Numbered from the stretch's first letter, positions 18,698-29,248 are shown. The stretch: 64,000 nucleotides of DNA from Armatimonadota bacterium (GCA_029547025.1 JAKPQA010000074.1:1-64000); one strand, 5' to 3'. The notes: a model not told the origin generated them from the letters alone. Program-made: numbers and translations.

Positions 18698-21181
18698 TTG
18701 CTGCTCCCTCTGATCTGCAGTGCGTTTCCCGCCACCGCCCTGGCGTTGGGGGCCTCTGAGCGCCAGGCGGAGGTGACCATCCATCGCGACCAAGTCATCG
18801 CCCACGTCTCGCCGTATATGACGGGAGCTTGCCTGGAGGACGTGAACCACGAGGTCTACGGCGGCATCTATGCGCAGATGGTGTTCGGCGAGAGCTTCCA
18901 GGAACCGCCGGCGCCTGCGCCCGTGGCCGGGTTCACCGCTTACGACGGAGCCTGGCTGGTGGCCGGGGATGGGACGCTTCACGGTGCCGCCGCGCCTGGC
19001 CCAAAGCTGGTTTGTGACCAGGAGTGGCAGCGGCCCGGGGCGTGCGGGGTCGAGGTGTGGTTCGCGGACCGAGCCGAGGGAAATGCCGGCCTGGTGTTCC
19101 CCATCACCGATGCCGGTCGCGGACCCGACCGGATGACCGCGTACGAGATCTCACTGGATCCCTCACGGGGCGTGCTTGTCTTGGGCAAGCACGAACAGAA
19201 CTGGCGGCTCCTCGCCGAGCATCCCGTCGACATTCCCGTCGGCGAGTGGGTGCCGCTCACGGTGCGGCGAGACGCGAAGACGATCACGGTCGACATCGCA
19301 GGGCGCCGCGCGCTGTCGTTCCTCGATCCCGGTGAGCCGATCGTTCGCGGCGCCGTGGGCTTGAGAACGTGGAACCGAGAGGCCTCCTTCCGCAACTTGT
19401 GGGTCGAGCACGAGGGAGGGCACTCCGACCTACCCTTCCGGCAGGACGGGTCCCAGGACACCCGTGACCAGGTCAGCGGCATGTGGCGCCCCGTCCGCCG
19501 GGGCACGGCGCGTGCGGCGTTCTTCCTGGTCACCGACGCACCGTACACCGGCAGCCAGAGCCAGCGTATCTGTTTCGAGTCGGGCTCAGGCGCGGTGGGT
19601 GTTGTGAATCGCGGACTGAACCGCTGGGGCATGGCCTTCCTCCGCGACCACGACTACGAGGGATGCCTCTGGGCGCGATGCCCGAGGTCGACGCGGCTGG
19701 CCATCGAGGCGCAGACAGCCAGCGGAGAGGCCTCTCTGGCGCGGGCGGTTGTGAGCCTGCCTGCAGGAGACTGGCAGCGGCTGACCTTCACTCTGTCGCC
19801 CGACACCGGTACCGAATCGGGCCGCCTGGCCATTCTGCTCGAGGAGCCCGGCCAGGTCGACCTGGGCTACGTGTCGCTCCTGCCGGGCGAATGGGGACGC
19901 TTCCATGGGCTCCCGGTGCGGCGCGACGTGGGCGAAGCGCTCCAGAGGCAGGGGCTGACCGTGCTCCGCTATGGGGGCTGCATCGTGAACACAGACCAGT
20001 ACCGGTGGAAGTCCATGATCGGCCCGCGGGATCGGCGTCAGCCCTATCGGGGGTTCTGGTACCCCTACTCGACTAACGGGTGGGGCATCATCGACTTCGT
20101 CGACTTCTGCCGCGCCGCGGGGTTCCTCGCCATTCCCGCGTTCAACATGGGTGAGACCCCCGAGGACATGCGCGACTTCGTCGAGTACATGAACGGGCCC
20201 AGCTACTCGGAGTGGGGGAGGCGACGAGCCGCCGACGGTCACCCCGAGCCCTATGGCCTGCGGTTCATCCAGCTCGGGAATGAGGAGGCCGTCAACGAGG
20301 AGTACTTCGCGCGCTTCAGGCCCATGGCGGAGGCGATCTGGACCGCCGACCCGGACATCACGATCGTGGTCGGCGACTTCCTCTACTCCGAGCTGATCGC
20401 GGACCCCTTCAGCTTCGATGGGAACCCGGTTATCCGGACGCTGGCAACCCACAAGGACATTCTCGAACTGGCGCGGCGCCATGGCCGCGAGGTGTGGTTC
20501 GACGTGCACGTAACGAGCGAGCGCCCGGAGTCTGTGGCGTGCATTGATCCACTGCCAACGCTGGCAAGTGCCCTGAGACAGCTGTGTCCTGGAGCCCAGT
20601 TCAAGTTGGCCGTGTTCGAGCTCAACGCAAACCAGCACGATCTGGGCCGGGGCCTGGCCAACGCACGGGCCATCAACCAGCTCGAGCGGATGGGCGACCT
20701 GGTCCGCATCGTCTGCTCGGCCAACTGCCTGCAGCCCGACGGGCAGAATGACAACGGTTGGAACCAGGGCCTGCTGTTCCTGAACCCGTCGCGCGTCTGG
20801 CCTCAGGCCGCCTACTTCGTCACGCAGATGCTGTCGGAGCACTATCTGTCGGTGTGTGTGGGGGCCGATGTCGCCGGGCAGGCCGACTGCCTTGATGTAA
20901 CCGCCAAGACCAGCTCCGACGGCCGGTTGGTCCAGCTGCAGATGGTCAACTGGGCCGATGAGCCCACGCGTCTCACCATACGCCTGGAGCCCCACGGCTC
21001 GCTGGCCAGGCCGGCACACCGCGTCGAACTATGCGGGGGGACTAACCAAACCAACACCGCCGCCGAACCGGACGCCGTGGTCCCTGTGGCAGGGGACATC
21101 GATCTCGTATCCACCGGCGCGGCGACCGAGTACGTTCTTCCACCGCGCTCCTTCACGGTGCTGCGCGCGCGAGCGGAGTAG
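18698..21181 (+). CDS. Secreted GH51 alpha-L-arabinofuranosidase-like protein with inserted concanavalin-like domain
   Basis: TTG start with signal peptide; VLRYGGCIVNTDQYRWKSMIGPRDRRQ, FIQLGNEEAVNEEYF (acid/base NE), AVFELNANQ (candidate nucleophile). Confidence 0.82.
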   Translation: MLLPLICSAFPATALALGASERQAEVTIHRDQVIAHVSPYMTGACLEDVNHEVYGGIYAQMVFGESFQEPPAPAPVAGFTAYDGAWLVAGDGTLHGAAAPGPKLVCDQEWQRPGACGVEVWFADRAEGNAGLVFPITDAGRGPDRMTAYEISLDPSRGVLVLGKHEQNWRLLAEHPVDIPVGEWVPLTVRRDAKTITVDIAGRRALSFLDPGEPIVRGAVGLRTWNREASFRNLWVEHEGGHSDLPFRQDGSQDTRDQVSGMWRPVRRGTARAAFFLVTDAPYTGSQSQRICFESGSGAVGVVNRGLNRWGMAFLRDHDYEGCLWARCPRSTRLAIEAQTASGEASLARAVVSLPAGDWQRLTFTLSPDTGTESGRLAILLEEPGQVDLGYVSLLPGEWGRFHGLPVRRDVGEALQRQGLTVLRYGGCIVNTDQYRWKSMIGPRDRRQPYRGFWYPYSTNGWGIIDFVDFCRAAGFLAIPAFNMGETPEDMRDFVEYMNGPSYSEWGRRRAADGHPEPYGLRFIQLGNEEAVNEEYFARFRPMAEAIWTADPDITIVVGDFLYSELIADPFSFDGNPVIRTLATHKDILELARRHGREVWFDVHVTSERPESVACIDPLPTLASALRQLCPGAQFKLAVFELNANQHDLGRGLANARAINQLERMGDLVRIVCSANCLQPDGQNDNGWNQGLLFLNPSRVWPQAAYFVTQMLSEHYLSVCVGADVAGQADCLDVTAKTSSDGRLVQLQMVNWADEPTRLTIRLEPHGSLARPAHRVELCGGTNQTNTAAEPDAVVPVAGDIDLVSTGAATEYVLPPRSFTVLRARAE

Positions 21182-21212
21182 AGGGGCGCGGGGGCGCGCT
21201 GGCGCGGCGGCC

Positions 21213-24185
21213 TCAGCGCAGTAGCACGGCCTCGGCCCAATCGGCGTGGTCCGCACCGATACCGTCGCCGCCATCGGTGACAACCAGTGTGAGCCGGCGG
21301 ACGCCCCGGATGTCCACCCGGATCGGGATCGGCGTCGAGCGAACGCGCATGACCGGGCTGCGATACAGCTCAGCACCGTCTCCCTCGACGGCAAAGACCA
21401 CCGAGTTGCCCGAGACCTCCTGGTCGCACCCGACCGTGGCCACGAAGGCCGTGTAGGCACCATCGATCTGATAGGTGATCCTGGAGTTCGCGTGGGTGCC
21501 GATGCCGCGACGGTGCACCCGGTTGCCGATGACCATGGGGGTCCCCATGACGCTGGCGTTCCGGTGGACCTGGCCCCAACCGGCCGTGGCTTCGGTCCAA
21601 TCGAGCGCATCCAGGTACACCCCGTCCACATCGGTCGTGCGCCGCTTCATGCGGGAACTGGTCGCGCCCGCCTCCTTGGCATTCGCCAGCGGCACGAGCG
21701 TCACTGACCACGGGCGCAACCCGGCAGGCTTCACGGGGAAGCTGGGGCCGACTGGCGGCTCCGCGCCACCGGAGCCGGCCCGCCGCTCGCCGCGCACGAA
21801 GACGGCGCAGCGGCACTCGTCATCCGGGACGGTCAGCCGGTAGGACACACGATGCCGTCCCGCCGGCAGGGGGGCGAGGAACCACTGCCAGTCCTCCTGG
21901 GGTGTGGCGCCCGCAGCATAGAAGGTACCGCGGGAGCCGGTGACCTCGGGGGCAACCACCTGGCCGTCAACAACGATGTCGCACAGCGGCATTGCGCTTC
22001 CGGCAGGCCCTTCGGCCAGCAGACAGAGCTCCGCCGGCCGGGAGGTCCGCAACTCGCCAGAGCCCGAGAGCACCAGCGCCTCCGGGGAATCGCCATCGGG
22101 CGAGGTCCACGATGGGCCAAGGGGAGGACGGTCATCCTCGAACGTGACCCGCTCGAAAGCCGGACTCGCCACCGGCCGCCACTCCACCCCGAGACCAGGC
22201 ACTACAGCCGGTGCGACACCGCGAGCAGGGACCGGAAGCACCTCGAGTACCGCCGTCTCATAGGGGCCCAGGGCCACACGGGGAAGGGCCTCGCCGCTGC
22301 GGGCAACGGCGAGCACGCAGCGAGCCGGGTAGTGCATCACCAACTGCCGGGCGCCATCGGTCCTGCACTCGGGCAAGACCACCTCGGCCTCCGAGATCCA
22401 CGGGTTGCGCGCGAAGTAGAGAGGCCGGTCGAGCCGCGGGTAGGCGTATCCGTAAACCTCCCTCGCCGAGGGATCCCCGCCGAATGGCTCAGGGCTCTGG
22501 AGTCTGGCGCGGTTCTCCCGTGCCCACTGCATCAGCTGGGCAAAGAACCGCCACTCATCGGCATCCATGTACAGCGGGTTGATGTACGTCGACTGAAACC
22601 AGTGGCCACGAGCGACCGCCATGACAGCGTGGTTGTAGAACGATCCCGAACACTGCACGATGATATCGAAGCACTCCAGTGCTGAGCTGGGCATCCAGAA
22701 CGCATCGCGACCACGCAGATTCGCCACATCGCGCGCCGTGGTGAGCGACTCCATCCAGTCCGGGGCCGGACACACTCCTCGCGGGCAATCATCGCCGAAC
22801 GGGCCGATCACAAACGGGGTGTGCATCAGCCACCACGGGCTAGGGAAGTACCCGAGACATGTGGGTTCGAGTGCGATGTCCGGGGCCTGGGCACGCAGGG
22901 CGTCGAACACGTCCAACAAGCCCTCGGCGATGGGCTGGTAGGACTCAGAGGCCGGCCGGTGGCCGTGCTCGGCAGAGGGGCAGGGCCATGCCAGGCCGTC
23001 GAACTTCACATGGGCCATCTGGCCGTCCCGCACATGGCTCAGGACCGCCGACTTGAACGACTGCTGATACCGTCCGCCACGAGCCAGGCACGCATAGCGA
23101 GTGCCGGCCGCGTTGGTGAACGTCTCGTAACCCTCCCCATCCAGCCACTCGTTGTCCAGCGCCGGGGGATAGCAGCTACTTGGCGAGACCCACAGCCCCG
23201 GCCGGCAGCCCATGGGCGCCAGAGCCCTCGCGATCCGGCGAAAGCCCTCGGGGTAGGCCTCTCCGTTCACCTGCCACACCGTGTGCGGGTCCGACCAACC
23301 CATGTCCATGGCATACGAGTCAAAGAAGAAGCCCGTACGGTCGTACAGGCTCGCCTTCAGGTCCGCAATGTTGGCGAGCACGTCGTGTTCCGTGAATGGG
23401 ACCGGCATCGTCCACCAGTTGTTGTAGTGGATGTGCATGTCCTTGGGCTTCACCCACACCGTGTCAAGATACCGCAGGAAGGCCACGCGCACCGCTTCGG
23501 CGCCGCGCGTGACGTCCTCCAGCGAGGCCGCCCCGAACACAGCCGAAGGCACGTCGACCCACTGGCTGCCGACGGTGATGTACGAGTGCTGGGCAATGTG
23601 GAGGGCATCGCCATCGACCTGAGTCATGGCCGACGGGTGTTCGACCCCGGCGAAGATCCGATCACCCACCACGGGGCATGAGACATGCTCGGGGCCTATG
23701 CGCCGCAGTGTCTGTCCGGGCAGGCGCAGATCCAGGAGCCCGACCCGCTGGATGACCACCGGGGCCGCAAGGGCGCGCAGACGCGTACGTACCCGCAGAG
23801 TCCGACCGTCCGCGCAGAAGCCAAAGGTCTGCCGCACCCGCACGGCAGTGGGCAGGAGCTCGGCCTCGAAGATGGCCTCACGATCGCCCGGCTCCCCGCC
23901 TGCGAGGAAGCGGAAGCCCACGTCACCCAGGTTGGCGCGGATGCCATCCTCAGTCTGCAGGCTGAATCGCGGGCCGTCCACCGGCCAGGTGAGCCCCGTC
24001 GCCACGTCGCCGAACGCGCTCCAGCGATACCGCCCGCCCGCCTTCGCGAACACCACACGCGTGCCACCCGGCCCTGCCAGCACCACCTGCTCGGGCTGCG
24101 CCGAAACCGCCGACACCCCGATGGTCAGAGACGCGATGCCAAGCACGACCGACCGCCGGCATCCGGTTCCGAATCTTGTCCTCAC
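21213..24185 (-). CDS. Secreted TIM-barrel glycoside hydrolase (GH36/GH31-like) with C-terminal NPCBM-like domain
   Basis: GTG start at 24185 with signal VVLGIASLTIGVSAVSAQ; barrel motif HVKFDGLAW; C-terminal GIGTHANSRITYQIDGAYTAFVATVGCDQE (NPCBM). Start overlaps the upstream stop as GTGA. Confidence 0.78.
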   Translation of the reverse strand: MRTRFGTGCRRSVVLGIASLTIGVSAVSAQPEQVVLAGPGGTRVVFAKAGGRYRWSAFGDVATGLTWPVDGPRFSLQTEDGIRANLGDVGFRFLAGGEPGDREAIFEAELLPTAVRVRQTFGFCADGRTLRVRTRLRALAAPVVIQRVGLLDLRLPGQTLRRIGPEHVSCPVVGDRIFAGVEHPSAMTQVDGDALHIAQHSYITVGSQWVDVPSAVFGAASLEDVTRGAEAVRVAFLRYLDTVWVKPKDMHIHYNNWWTMPVPFTEHDVLANIADLKASLYDRTGFFFDSYAMDMGWSDPHTVWQVNGEAYPEGFRRIARALAPMGCRPGLWVSPSSCYPPALDNEWLDGEGYETFTNAAGTRYACLARGGRYQQSFKSAVLSHVRDGQMAHVKFDGLAWPCPSAEHGHRPASESYQPIAEGLLDVFDALRAQAPDIALEPTCLGYFPSPWWLMHTPFVIGPFGDDCPRGVCPAPDWMESLTTARDVANLRGRDAFWMPSSALECFDIIVQCSGSFYNHAVMAVARGHWFQSTYINPLYMDADEWRFFAQLMQWARENRARLQSPEPFGGDPSAREVYGYAYPRLDRPLYFARNPWISEAEVVLPECRTDGARQLVMHYPARCVLAVARSGEALPRVALGPYETAVLEVLPVPARGVAPAVVPGLGVEWRPVASPAFERVTFEDDRPPLGPSWTSPDGDSPEALVLSGSGELRTSRPAELCLLAEGPAGSAMPLCDIVVDGQVVAPEVTGSRGTFYAAGATPQEDWQWFLAPLPAGRHRVSYRLTVPDDECRCAVFVRGERRAGSGGAEPPVGPSFPVKPAGLRPWSVTLVPLANAKEAGATSSRMKRRTTDVDGVYLDALDWTEATAGWGQVHRNASVMGTPMVIGNRVHRRGIGTHANSRITYQIDGAYTAFVATVGCDQEVSGNSVVFAVEGDGAELYRSPVMRVRSTPIPIRVDIRGVRRLTLVVTDGGDGIGADHADWAEAVLLR

Positions 24186-24814
24186 GGGTTCTCCCACACC
24201 TGAATGTCGCGGAAGCGCACGTCCATGACCGTGCCCGAGTGCATCTGGAGCGCGATGTGGCCCCTGGGCCGGCCCGGGTCGTCGCGGAGCTGCGCCGTCA
24301 CGGTGCCGTTGAGCCGCACCTCGACGGTACCACCCGAGGCAAGGATCTCCAAGTCGTTCCAGTCGCCCGGCCTCACCCATCGCTTCTCGTCGTCGACCGT
24401 GGGGTGCACGAGCCATCCGCGGTCGTAACTCTCATAGATCCCGCCGTTGCCGCTGCCGATAGGCCCCACCTGTATCTGCAGACCGTGCGCCTCATCCGGT
24501 GGCTGGATGTCGGTGCGGATGTACACACCGCTATCGCCGTTGTCGGACTTGTACCGGAGGCGCAGCCGGAAGTCGCGGAACGTGTCCTTGCTGACGAGCA
24601 GACCATAGAGCTTCTCATTGCAGGCGCGACCAACGAGCGAGCCGCTCTCGACGGTCCAGAGCCCGTCCCCCACCATATGCCACCCGGCGAAAGTGTAGCC
24701 GTCCATCAGTGGGCGCCAACCAGTCGGCCGGCGCGGAGCGCACCACGACGGCGAGGGCAGCGGAACGAGGCAAGCAAACAGGCAGCCAGCGAGACAGAAT
24801 CGTCTGCGATTCAT
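24182..24814 (-). CDS. Secreted DUF1080 (3-keto-disaccharide hydrolase-like) protein
   Basis: MNRRRFCLAGCLFACLVPLPSPSWC; LMDGYTFAGWHMVGDGLWTVESGSLVG...GDWNDLEILASGGTVEVRLNGT. SD-like GGGAGG upstream of ATG at 24814. Confidence 0.88.
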   Translation of the reverse strand: MNRRRFCLAGCLFACLVPLPSPSWCAPRRPTGWRPLMDGYTFAGWHMVGDGLWTVESGSLVGRACNEKLYGLLVSKDTFRDFRLRLRYKSDNGDSGVYIRTDIQPPDEAHGLQIQVGPIGSGNGGIYESYDRGWLVHPTVDDEKRWVRPGDWNDLEILASGGTVEVRLNGTVTAQLRDDPGRPRGHIALQMHSGTVMDVRFRDIQVWENP

Positions 24815-25008
24815 CGTACCCTCCCAGGTGATCCGACCTGCCGGCCGGTTGAAACGCTGCCGGCCACCGTGGCTTTCCCCCTGGGGATGCGCAAGCCCTT
24901 GCATGCCGGCGAATGGCTGGCCCACGCGCCCCCAAGGTCGGCCGGGCCGCCGCGCTGAACACAGTACCCGCATCACCACTGGCTGTTCCCGCTCAAGGAG
25001 GCTCCGCC

Positions 25009-27540
25009 GTGCGAGTCCTGCCCACTCTCCTGCCCCTGCCCATTATCGGAGGCGTGCTCGTGCCCACCCACGCCGCTCCGGTGGATCTGCCACCTGAGGT
25101 CGCGCTCAACCGCGAGTGGGCGGAACGGGCCTTCTCTGCTGGCGGTGGGGAGCCCGTCCCCGCCCACCGGCTGACCGTGGTCCACGAGGATTCCGCAGGC
25201 GACACAAAGGTCGGCCGGTGCTCGTTCGGCGGGCCCATGCGGCTCGGCGACGACACCTACGCCCGCGGGATCGGCGTCAACTCGCACAGCGTGCTGCGGG
25301 TGAGTCTGGCACGCCCTGCCGAGCGGTTCCTCGCCCGCATCGGCCTCGACCGTAATGTCGACAACACCCCCGCCTCCGTCCGCTTTCATGTCGCCGTGGG
25401 GGGACAGGACGTTTTCGCGACGGACGTTCTGCGCGCGGGCGCGCCCCCGCAGGATATTGACGTGTCCCTCGCCGGCGCCACTGAGCTCGAGCTCATCGTG
25501 GACGTCGGGCCCGACGATCGTGGCTGGGACCAGGCCAACTGGGCCAACGCCCGAGTAATCCTGGATGATGGCTCCGAAGTCTGGCTAGACGACCTGGCCC
25601 GGAGCGCGGAGCTCCAGGCCGGTCCGCCGTTCTCGTTCGTCTACGACGGACGCCCTTCGTCCGAGCTCCTGAGCACATGGGATCGGTCAGAGGCGACTGA
25701 GGAGCGGGCGGACGGCAGTATCGTCAAGACACTGACGTTCCGCGACCCCGCCACAGGGCTCGAGGTCGAGGCCACATGCACCATCTACACCGATACGGCG
25801 GGCGCCGACTGGGCCCTGCGCTTCACGAATGGGGGCGACGCAGACACTCCCGTGCTCGAGCAAGTGCAGGCGGTCGATGCGACTCTCGGCCTCGGGCCCG
25901 GCAGCCAGGTGACCCTTCACCGGCTGAACGGGGCACCGTGCCTCGTGGACGACTGGATGCCTTTCGACCAGCCCGTTCCCCCTGGGCAGGCCGTGGCCTT
26001 CTCGGCCACCAACGGCCGGTCGTCGAACGTCTCGCCCTTCTTCAACGTGAGCTGGGGGGGCGGCGGCGTCATCACGGCCATCGGCTGGTCGGGCCAGTGG
26101 GCGTCCTCAGTCGGCCTGCAGGAAGACCGGCTGCGCATTCGGGCGGGCACGGAGAACCTGCGGACCGTGCTGCACCCGGGCGAGTCGATCCGCAGTCCGC
26201 GGATCCTGCAGCTCTACTGGACCGGTGACGATTCCTGGCGGGCCTACAACCTGTTCCGGCGCACCATGTTGGCGCACATCGTCCCGCGAGAGGGCGACGG
26301 CCCGGCCTTCCCTCCCATTGCACACCTGAGCACTTCCTTCTACGAGCTCAATGCGACGAACCAGGAGAACGTCCTCTCTCACCTCAACTCGGTGAAGGGT
26401 CTCGGCTTCGAGGTGTTCTGGTTGGACGCCTACTGGACCGGCCCGGATGGCTTCCCGAACAGCATGGGCAACTACGGTCTGCCCCTCGAGCGGGTCGAGC
26501 CCAGGGACCGCTTCCCCGATGGCTTGGCAGCCATCGGCCGAGCGGTAAGCGATGTGGGGCTCAAGTTCCTGATGTGGTTCGAGCCCGAGCGCGTGGCGCC
26601 GGGGACACGCATCGCCCGCGAACACCCGGAGTGGGTCCTCTCGCCGGGCGGCGACGGCAGCGGGCTGTTCCACCTGGGCATCCCCGAAGCGCGGGCGTAC
26701 ATGACCGAGTACCTCGACGCGGCCATCAAGGGCTATGGGCTGAGCTGGCTCCGGATCGACTACAACATCGACCCTCTCACATTCTGGCAGTTCGGCGACC
26801 AGGACCGTCCCGACCGGTTAGGCATGACCGAGATGCGCTACATCGAGGGCCTCTACCAGATGTGGGACGACCTTCGCGCCGCGAACCCGGGTCTTCTGAT
26901 CGACGACTGCGCCTCCGGCGGCCGTAGGGTCGACCTCGAGACCTGCTCGCGGTCTCTGATCCTCTGGCGGAGCGACAACACGTGCGACATGGTGGGTTCG
27001 AGCCGCGACTCGATACTCATGGCCGCCGTCAAGAACCAGCTCATGAGCGCCGGGCTGAACCGCTACCTGCCGATGAGCATCGTGGGCCAGATGGGGGCTG
27101 CGCCGTACTTCTTCCGCAGCGGCTTCAACGGCGGCATAGCCTTCGGCGAGGACGTCCGGCCCGCCGACTACCCGCGGGACCAGCTCAAGCAGGCCATCGC
27201 CGAATGCAGGCGGATCCGTAAGTACTGGTTGGGCGACTTCTACCAGCTCTCCGAGGCCACCCCCGACCCCCGCGACTGGTGTGTGCTGCAGTACCACCGC
27301 CCGGAGCAGGAGGACGGCATCGTGCTCGCGTTCCGCCGGCACTTGTCACCCTACAGCGGCTACGATTGTGCCCTGCGGGCGATCGACCCGAACGCGACCT
27401 ACGCGGTGACCGTCTCCACCACCTACGAGCCCTCCCCGGAGGTCACGATGCACGGCGCCGAGCTGCAGCGGCTTAACATCGTCATCCACGAGTGCCCAGG
27501 GTCGGCGCTGCTGGAGTACCGGAAGACCGGCGGAGGGTAG
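25009..27540 (+). CDS. Secreted GH36 alpha-galactosidase-like protein with N-terminal NPCBM domain
   Basis: AAGGAGG SD then GTG 25009; NPCBM YARGIGVNSHSVLRVSL; GH36 motifs LKFLMWFEPERV, LSWLRIDYN (nucleophile D), DDCASGGRRVDLE, WRSDNTCDM (acid/base D). Confidence 0.9.
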   Translation: MRVLPTLLPLPIIGGVLVPTHAAPVDLPPEVALNREWAERAFSAGGGEPVPAHRLTVVHEDSAGDTKVGRCSFGGPMRLGDDTYARGIGVNSHSVLRVSLARPAERFLARIGLDRNVDNTPASVRFHVAVGGQDVFATDVLRAGAPPQDIDVSLAGATELELIVDVGPDDRGWDQANWANARVILDDGSEVWLDDLARSAELQAGPPFSFVYDGRPSSELLSTWDRSEATEERADGSIVKTLTFRDPATGLEVEATCTIYTDTAGADWALRFTNGGDADTPVLEQVQAVDATLGLGPGSQVTLHRLNGAPCLVDDWMPFDQPVPPGQAVAFSATNGRSSNVSPFFNVSWGGGGVITAIGWSGQWASSVGLQEDRLRIRAGTENLRTVLHPGESIRSPRILQLYWTGDDSWRAYNLFRRTMLAHIVPREGDGPAFPPIAHLSTSFYELNATNQENVLSHLNSVKGLGFEVFWLDAYWTGPDGFPNSMGNYGLPLERVEPRDRFPDGLAAIGRAVSDVGLKFLMWFEPERVAPGTRIAREHPEWVLSPGGDGSGLFHLGIPEARAYMTEYLDAAIKGYGLSWLRIDYNIDPLTFWQFGDQDRPDRLGMTEMRYIEGLYQMWDDLRAANPGLLIDDCASGGRRVDLETCSRSLILWRSDNTCDMVGSSRDSILMAAVKNQLMSAGLNRYLPMSIVGQMGAAPYFFRSGFNGGIAFGEDVRPADYPRDQLKQAIAECRRIRKYWLGDFYQLSEATPDPRDWCVLQYHRPEQEDGIVLAFRRHLSPYSGYDCALRAIDPNATYAVTVSTTYEPSPEVTMHGAELQRLNIVIHECPGSALLEYRKTGGG

Positions 27541-27735
27541 AGCGCTCTCACCTGACACGAGCGCTCCTCATGACCCTCGCCGCAACCGGCACGCCGCGAT
27601 CGCCCACGTGGACGCGCGCGCCCGTGGGTCGGTACCACGTGGTGTCTGCGGAGAGGACCTACTCCGCTGGCTGCGCGCCTTCGCCGACATGACGCCCGCG
27701 CTTCCATGCCCGGACATCCCCCCTTGTAGGCATCG

Positions 27736-27885
27736 AAGCGCGACTCGGTGATGCTCTGGGACTGGGCCATGATTGTCCCGCGGGGGCGGCCGGGCGAGTT
27801 GAGTTCGACCATGCGCGACATGGTTGCCCGGGGCGACATCAGCCCGGATGTGGCCCGACGGCTGAATGTGCTGTCTGCTAAGTGA
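27736..27885 (+). pseudogene. Possible C-terminal remnant of a decayed amidohydrolase/phosphotriesterase-like gene
   Basis: 50-codon reading frame after TAG: KRDSVMLWDWAMIVPRGRPGELSSTMRDMVARGDISPDVARRLNVLSAK*. No start and no intact upstream ORF; the ending resembles metal-dependent hydrolase C-termini. Confidence 0.3.
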
Positions 27886-27978
27886 CGCCCGCCAAGGGAG
27901 TCCCTGGCTCGTGGGCGAAACAGGGCGGTAGATCAACCAGTGTCCAAGGACGTGCGCGAGACCGAGAGGTGAGTGGGC

Positions 27979-29214
27979 ATGCTCCAGGCTAAGTTGTCGC
28001 CGACACTCCTGGCGGCTCTGTCGTGCGGCGGTGGTGCACTCCTTATCGGTGCGTCTGTGGCCGGCGGAGCCGAAACGGAACGATGGCAGATCGGGACCCC
28101 CATCGCGACCTACTGGGCCGGACCGCCCATGACGGACGCCACGGCAGAGCAGATGGCCGACGGCGGGTTCAACGTCGTGTGGTGCACTCCCGACGAGCTC
28201 GACACCGTCCAACGGCACGGCCTGCGCGCCCTCCTGGCGAGTGGCCTCATCGCGCCGGAATCCCTCGACGACCCCGCCAAGCGACAGGAGCTCGACGCGC
28301 TCATCGCCCGCGTCAAAGGCCACCCGGCCCTGTACGCCTACTTCGTCACCGACGAGCCCAACGCCTCACGCTTCGCGGCCCTCGGCAAGCTGGTGGCGTA
28401 CCTGCGCGAGCGAGACCCGGCCCACCTGGCCTACATCAACCTCTTCCCCAGCTACGCGACCAATGAGCAGCTCGGCACAGCTGGTGACCACGAGGCGGCC
28501 TACGCGGAGCACCTGCGGCAGTACGTCGATGTGGTCAAGCCCGACTTGATCAGCTACGACCACTACCACTACACGTCGGCGGGCGATGGCGGCTGGTACT
28601 TCCTGAACCTGGCCATGATTCGGCAGAAAGCCCTCGACGCCGGCCTGCCGTTCCTCAACATCGTCCAAGCCTCCTCGTGGACTCCCTCCATGCGCGTCCC
28701 CAACGGCGACGAGCTCGCGTGGCTGGTGTACACGTCGCTGGCGTATGGCGCCCAGGGCATCTCCTACTTCGTCTACTACTACCCCGACTGGCAGGGCGCC
28801 ATGGCGAACGCCGACGGCACCACCACGCCGCTCTACGACGCCGCCTCTCACCTGAACAGGGAGTTCGTGGCCATCGCGAAGGAGCTCCAGCCGCTGACGT
28901 CTCTCGGCGCGTACCACCTCGGCGAACTGCCGCGCGGTGCCGAGGCGCTACCCGACGATTCGCCCGTGAAGGTCGTGGGGGCCCAGCCCGCCCAGGGGCT
29001 CGTGGTTGGCCTTTTCGGCCGCGACGGCACGGCCAGCCACGCCGTCATCGTCAACCGTGACTACCGGTGGGGCGTGCGTGTGACGCTCTCCGTGCCGCGG
29101 GACACCCGTGTGTTCGGCGGCGCGGCGGCCGGATGGAGCCCGACCTATGGCAACGGAAGTGTCACCGTCGAGCTGGGACCGGGCCGAGGCAAGCTCGTGC
29201 GGTGGAAGCGATAG
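27979..29214 (+). CDS. Secreted TIM-barrel (GH-like) protein of unknown specificity
   Basis: Signal peptide; GHPALYAYFVTDEPNASRFAALGKLVAYLRERDP and AYGAQGISYFVYYYPDW resemble GH42-like/DUF4091-like barrels. Confidence 0.7.
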   Translation: MLQAKLSPTLLAALSCGGGALLIGASVAGGAETERWQIGTPIATYWAGPPMTDATAEQMADGGFNVVWCTPDELDTVQRHGLRALLASGLIAPESLDDPAKRQELDALIARVKGHPALYAYFVTDEPNASRFAALGKLVAYLRERDPAHLAYINLFPSYATNEQLGTAGDHEAAYAEHLRQYVDVVKPDLISYDHYHYTSAGDGGWYFLNLAMIRQKALDAGLPFLNIVQASSWTPSMRVPNGDELAWLVYTSLAYGAQGISYFVYYYPDWQGAMANADGTTTPLYDAASHLNREFVAIAKELQPLTSLGAYHLGELPRGAEALPDDSPVKVVGAQPAQGLVVGLFGRDGTASHAVIVNRDYRWGVRVTLSVPRDTRVFGGAAAGWSPTYGNGSVTVELGPGRGKLVRWKR

Positions 29215-29248
29215 AGGCCCGAGACATACTGGGCCGCTTCAGGAAGGA

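Noticed and set aside
19586-21019. 477-aa minus-strand ORF
   Set aside because: Antisense to the GH51 gene with catalytic motifs; no family features.
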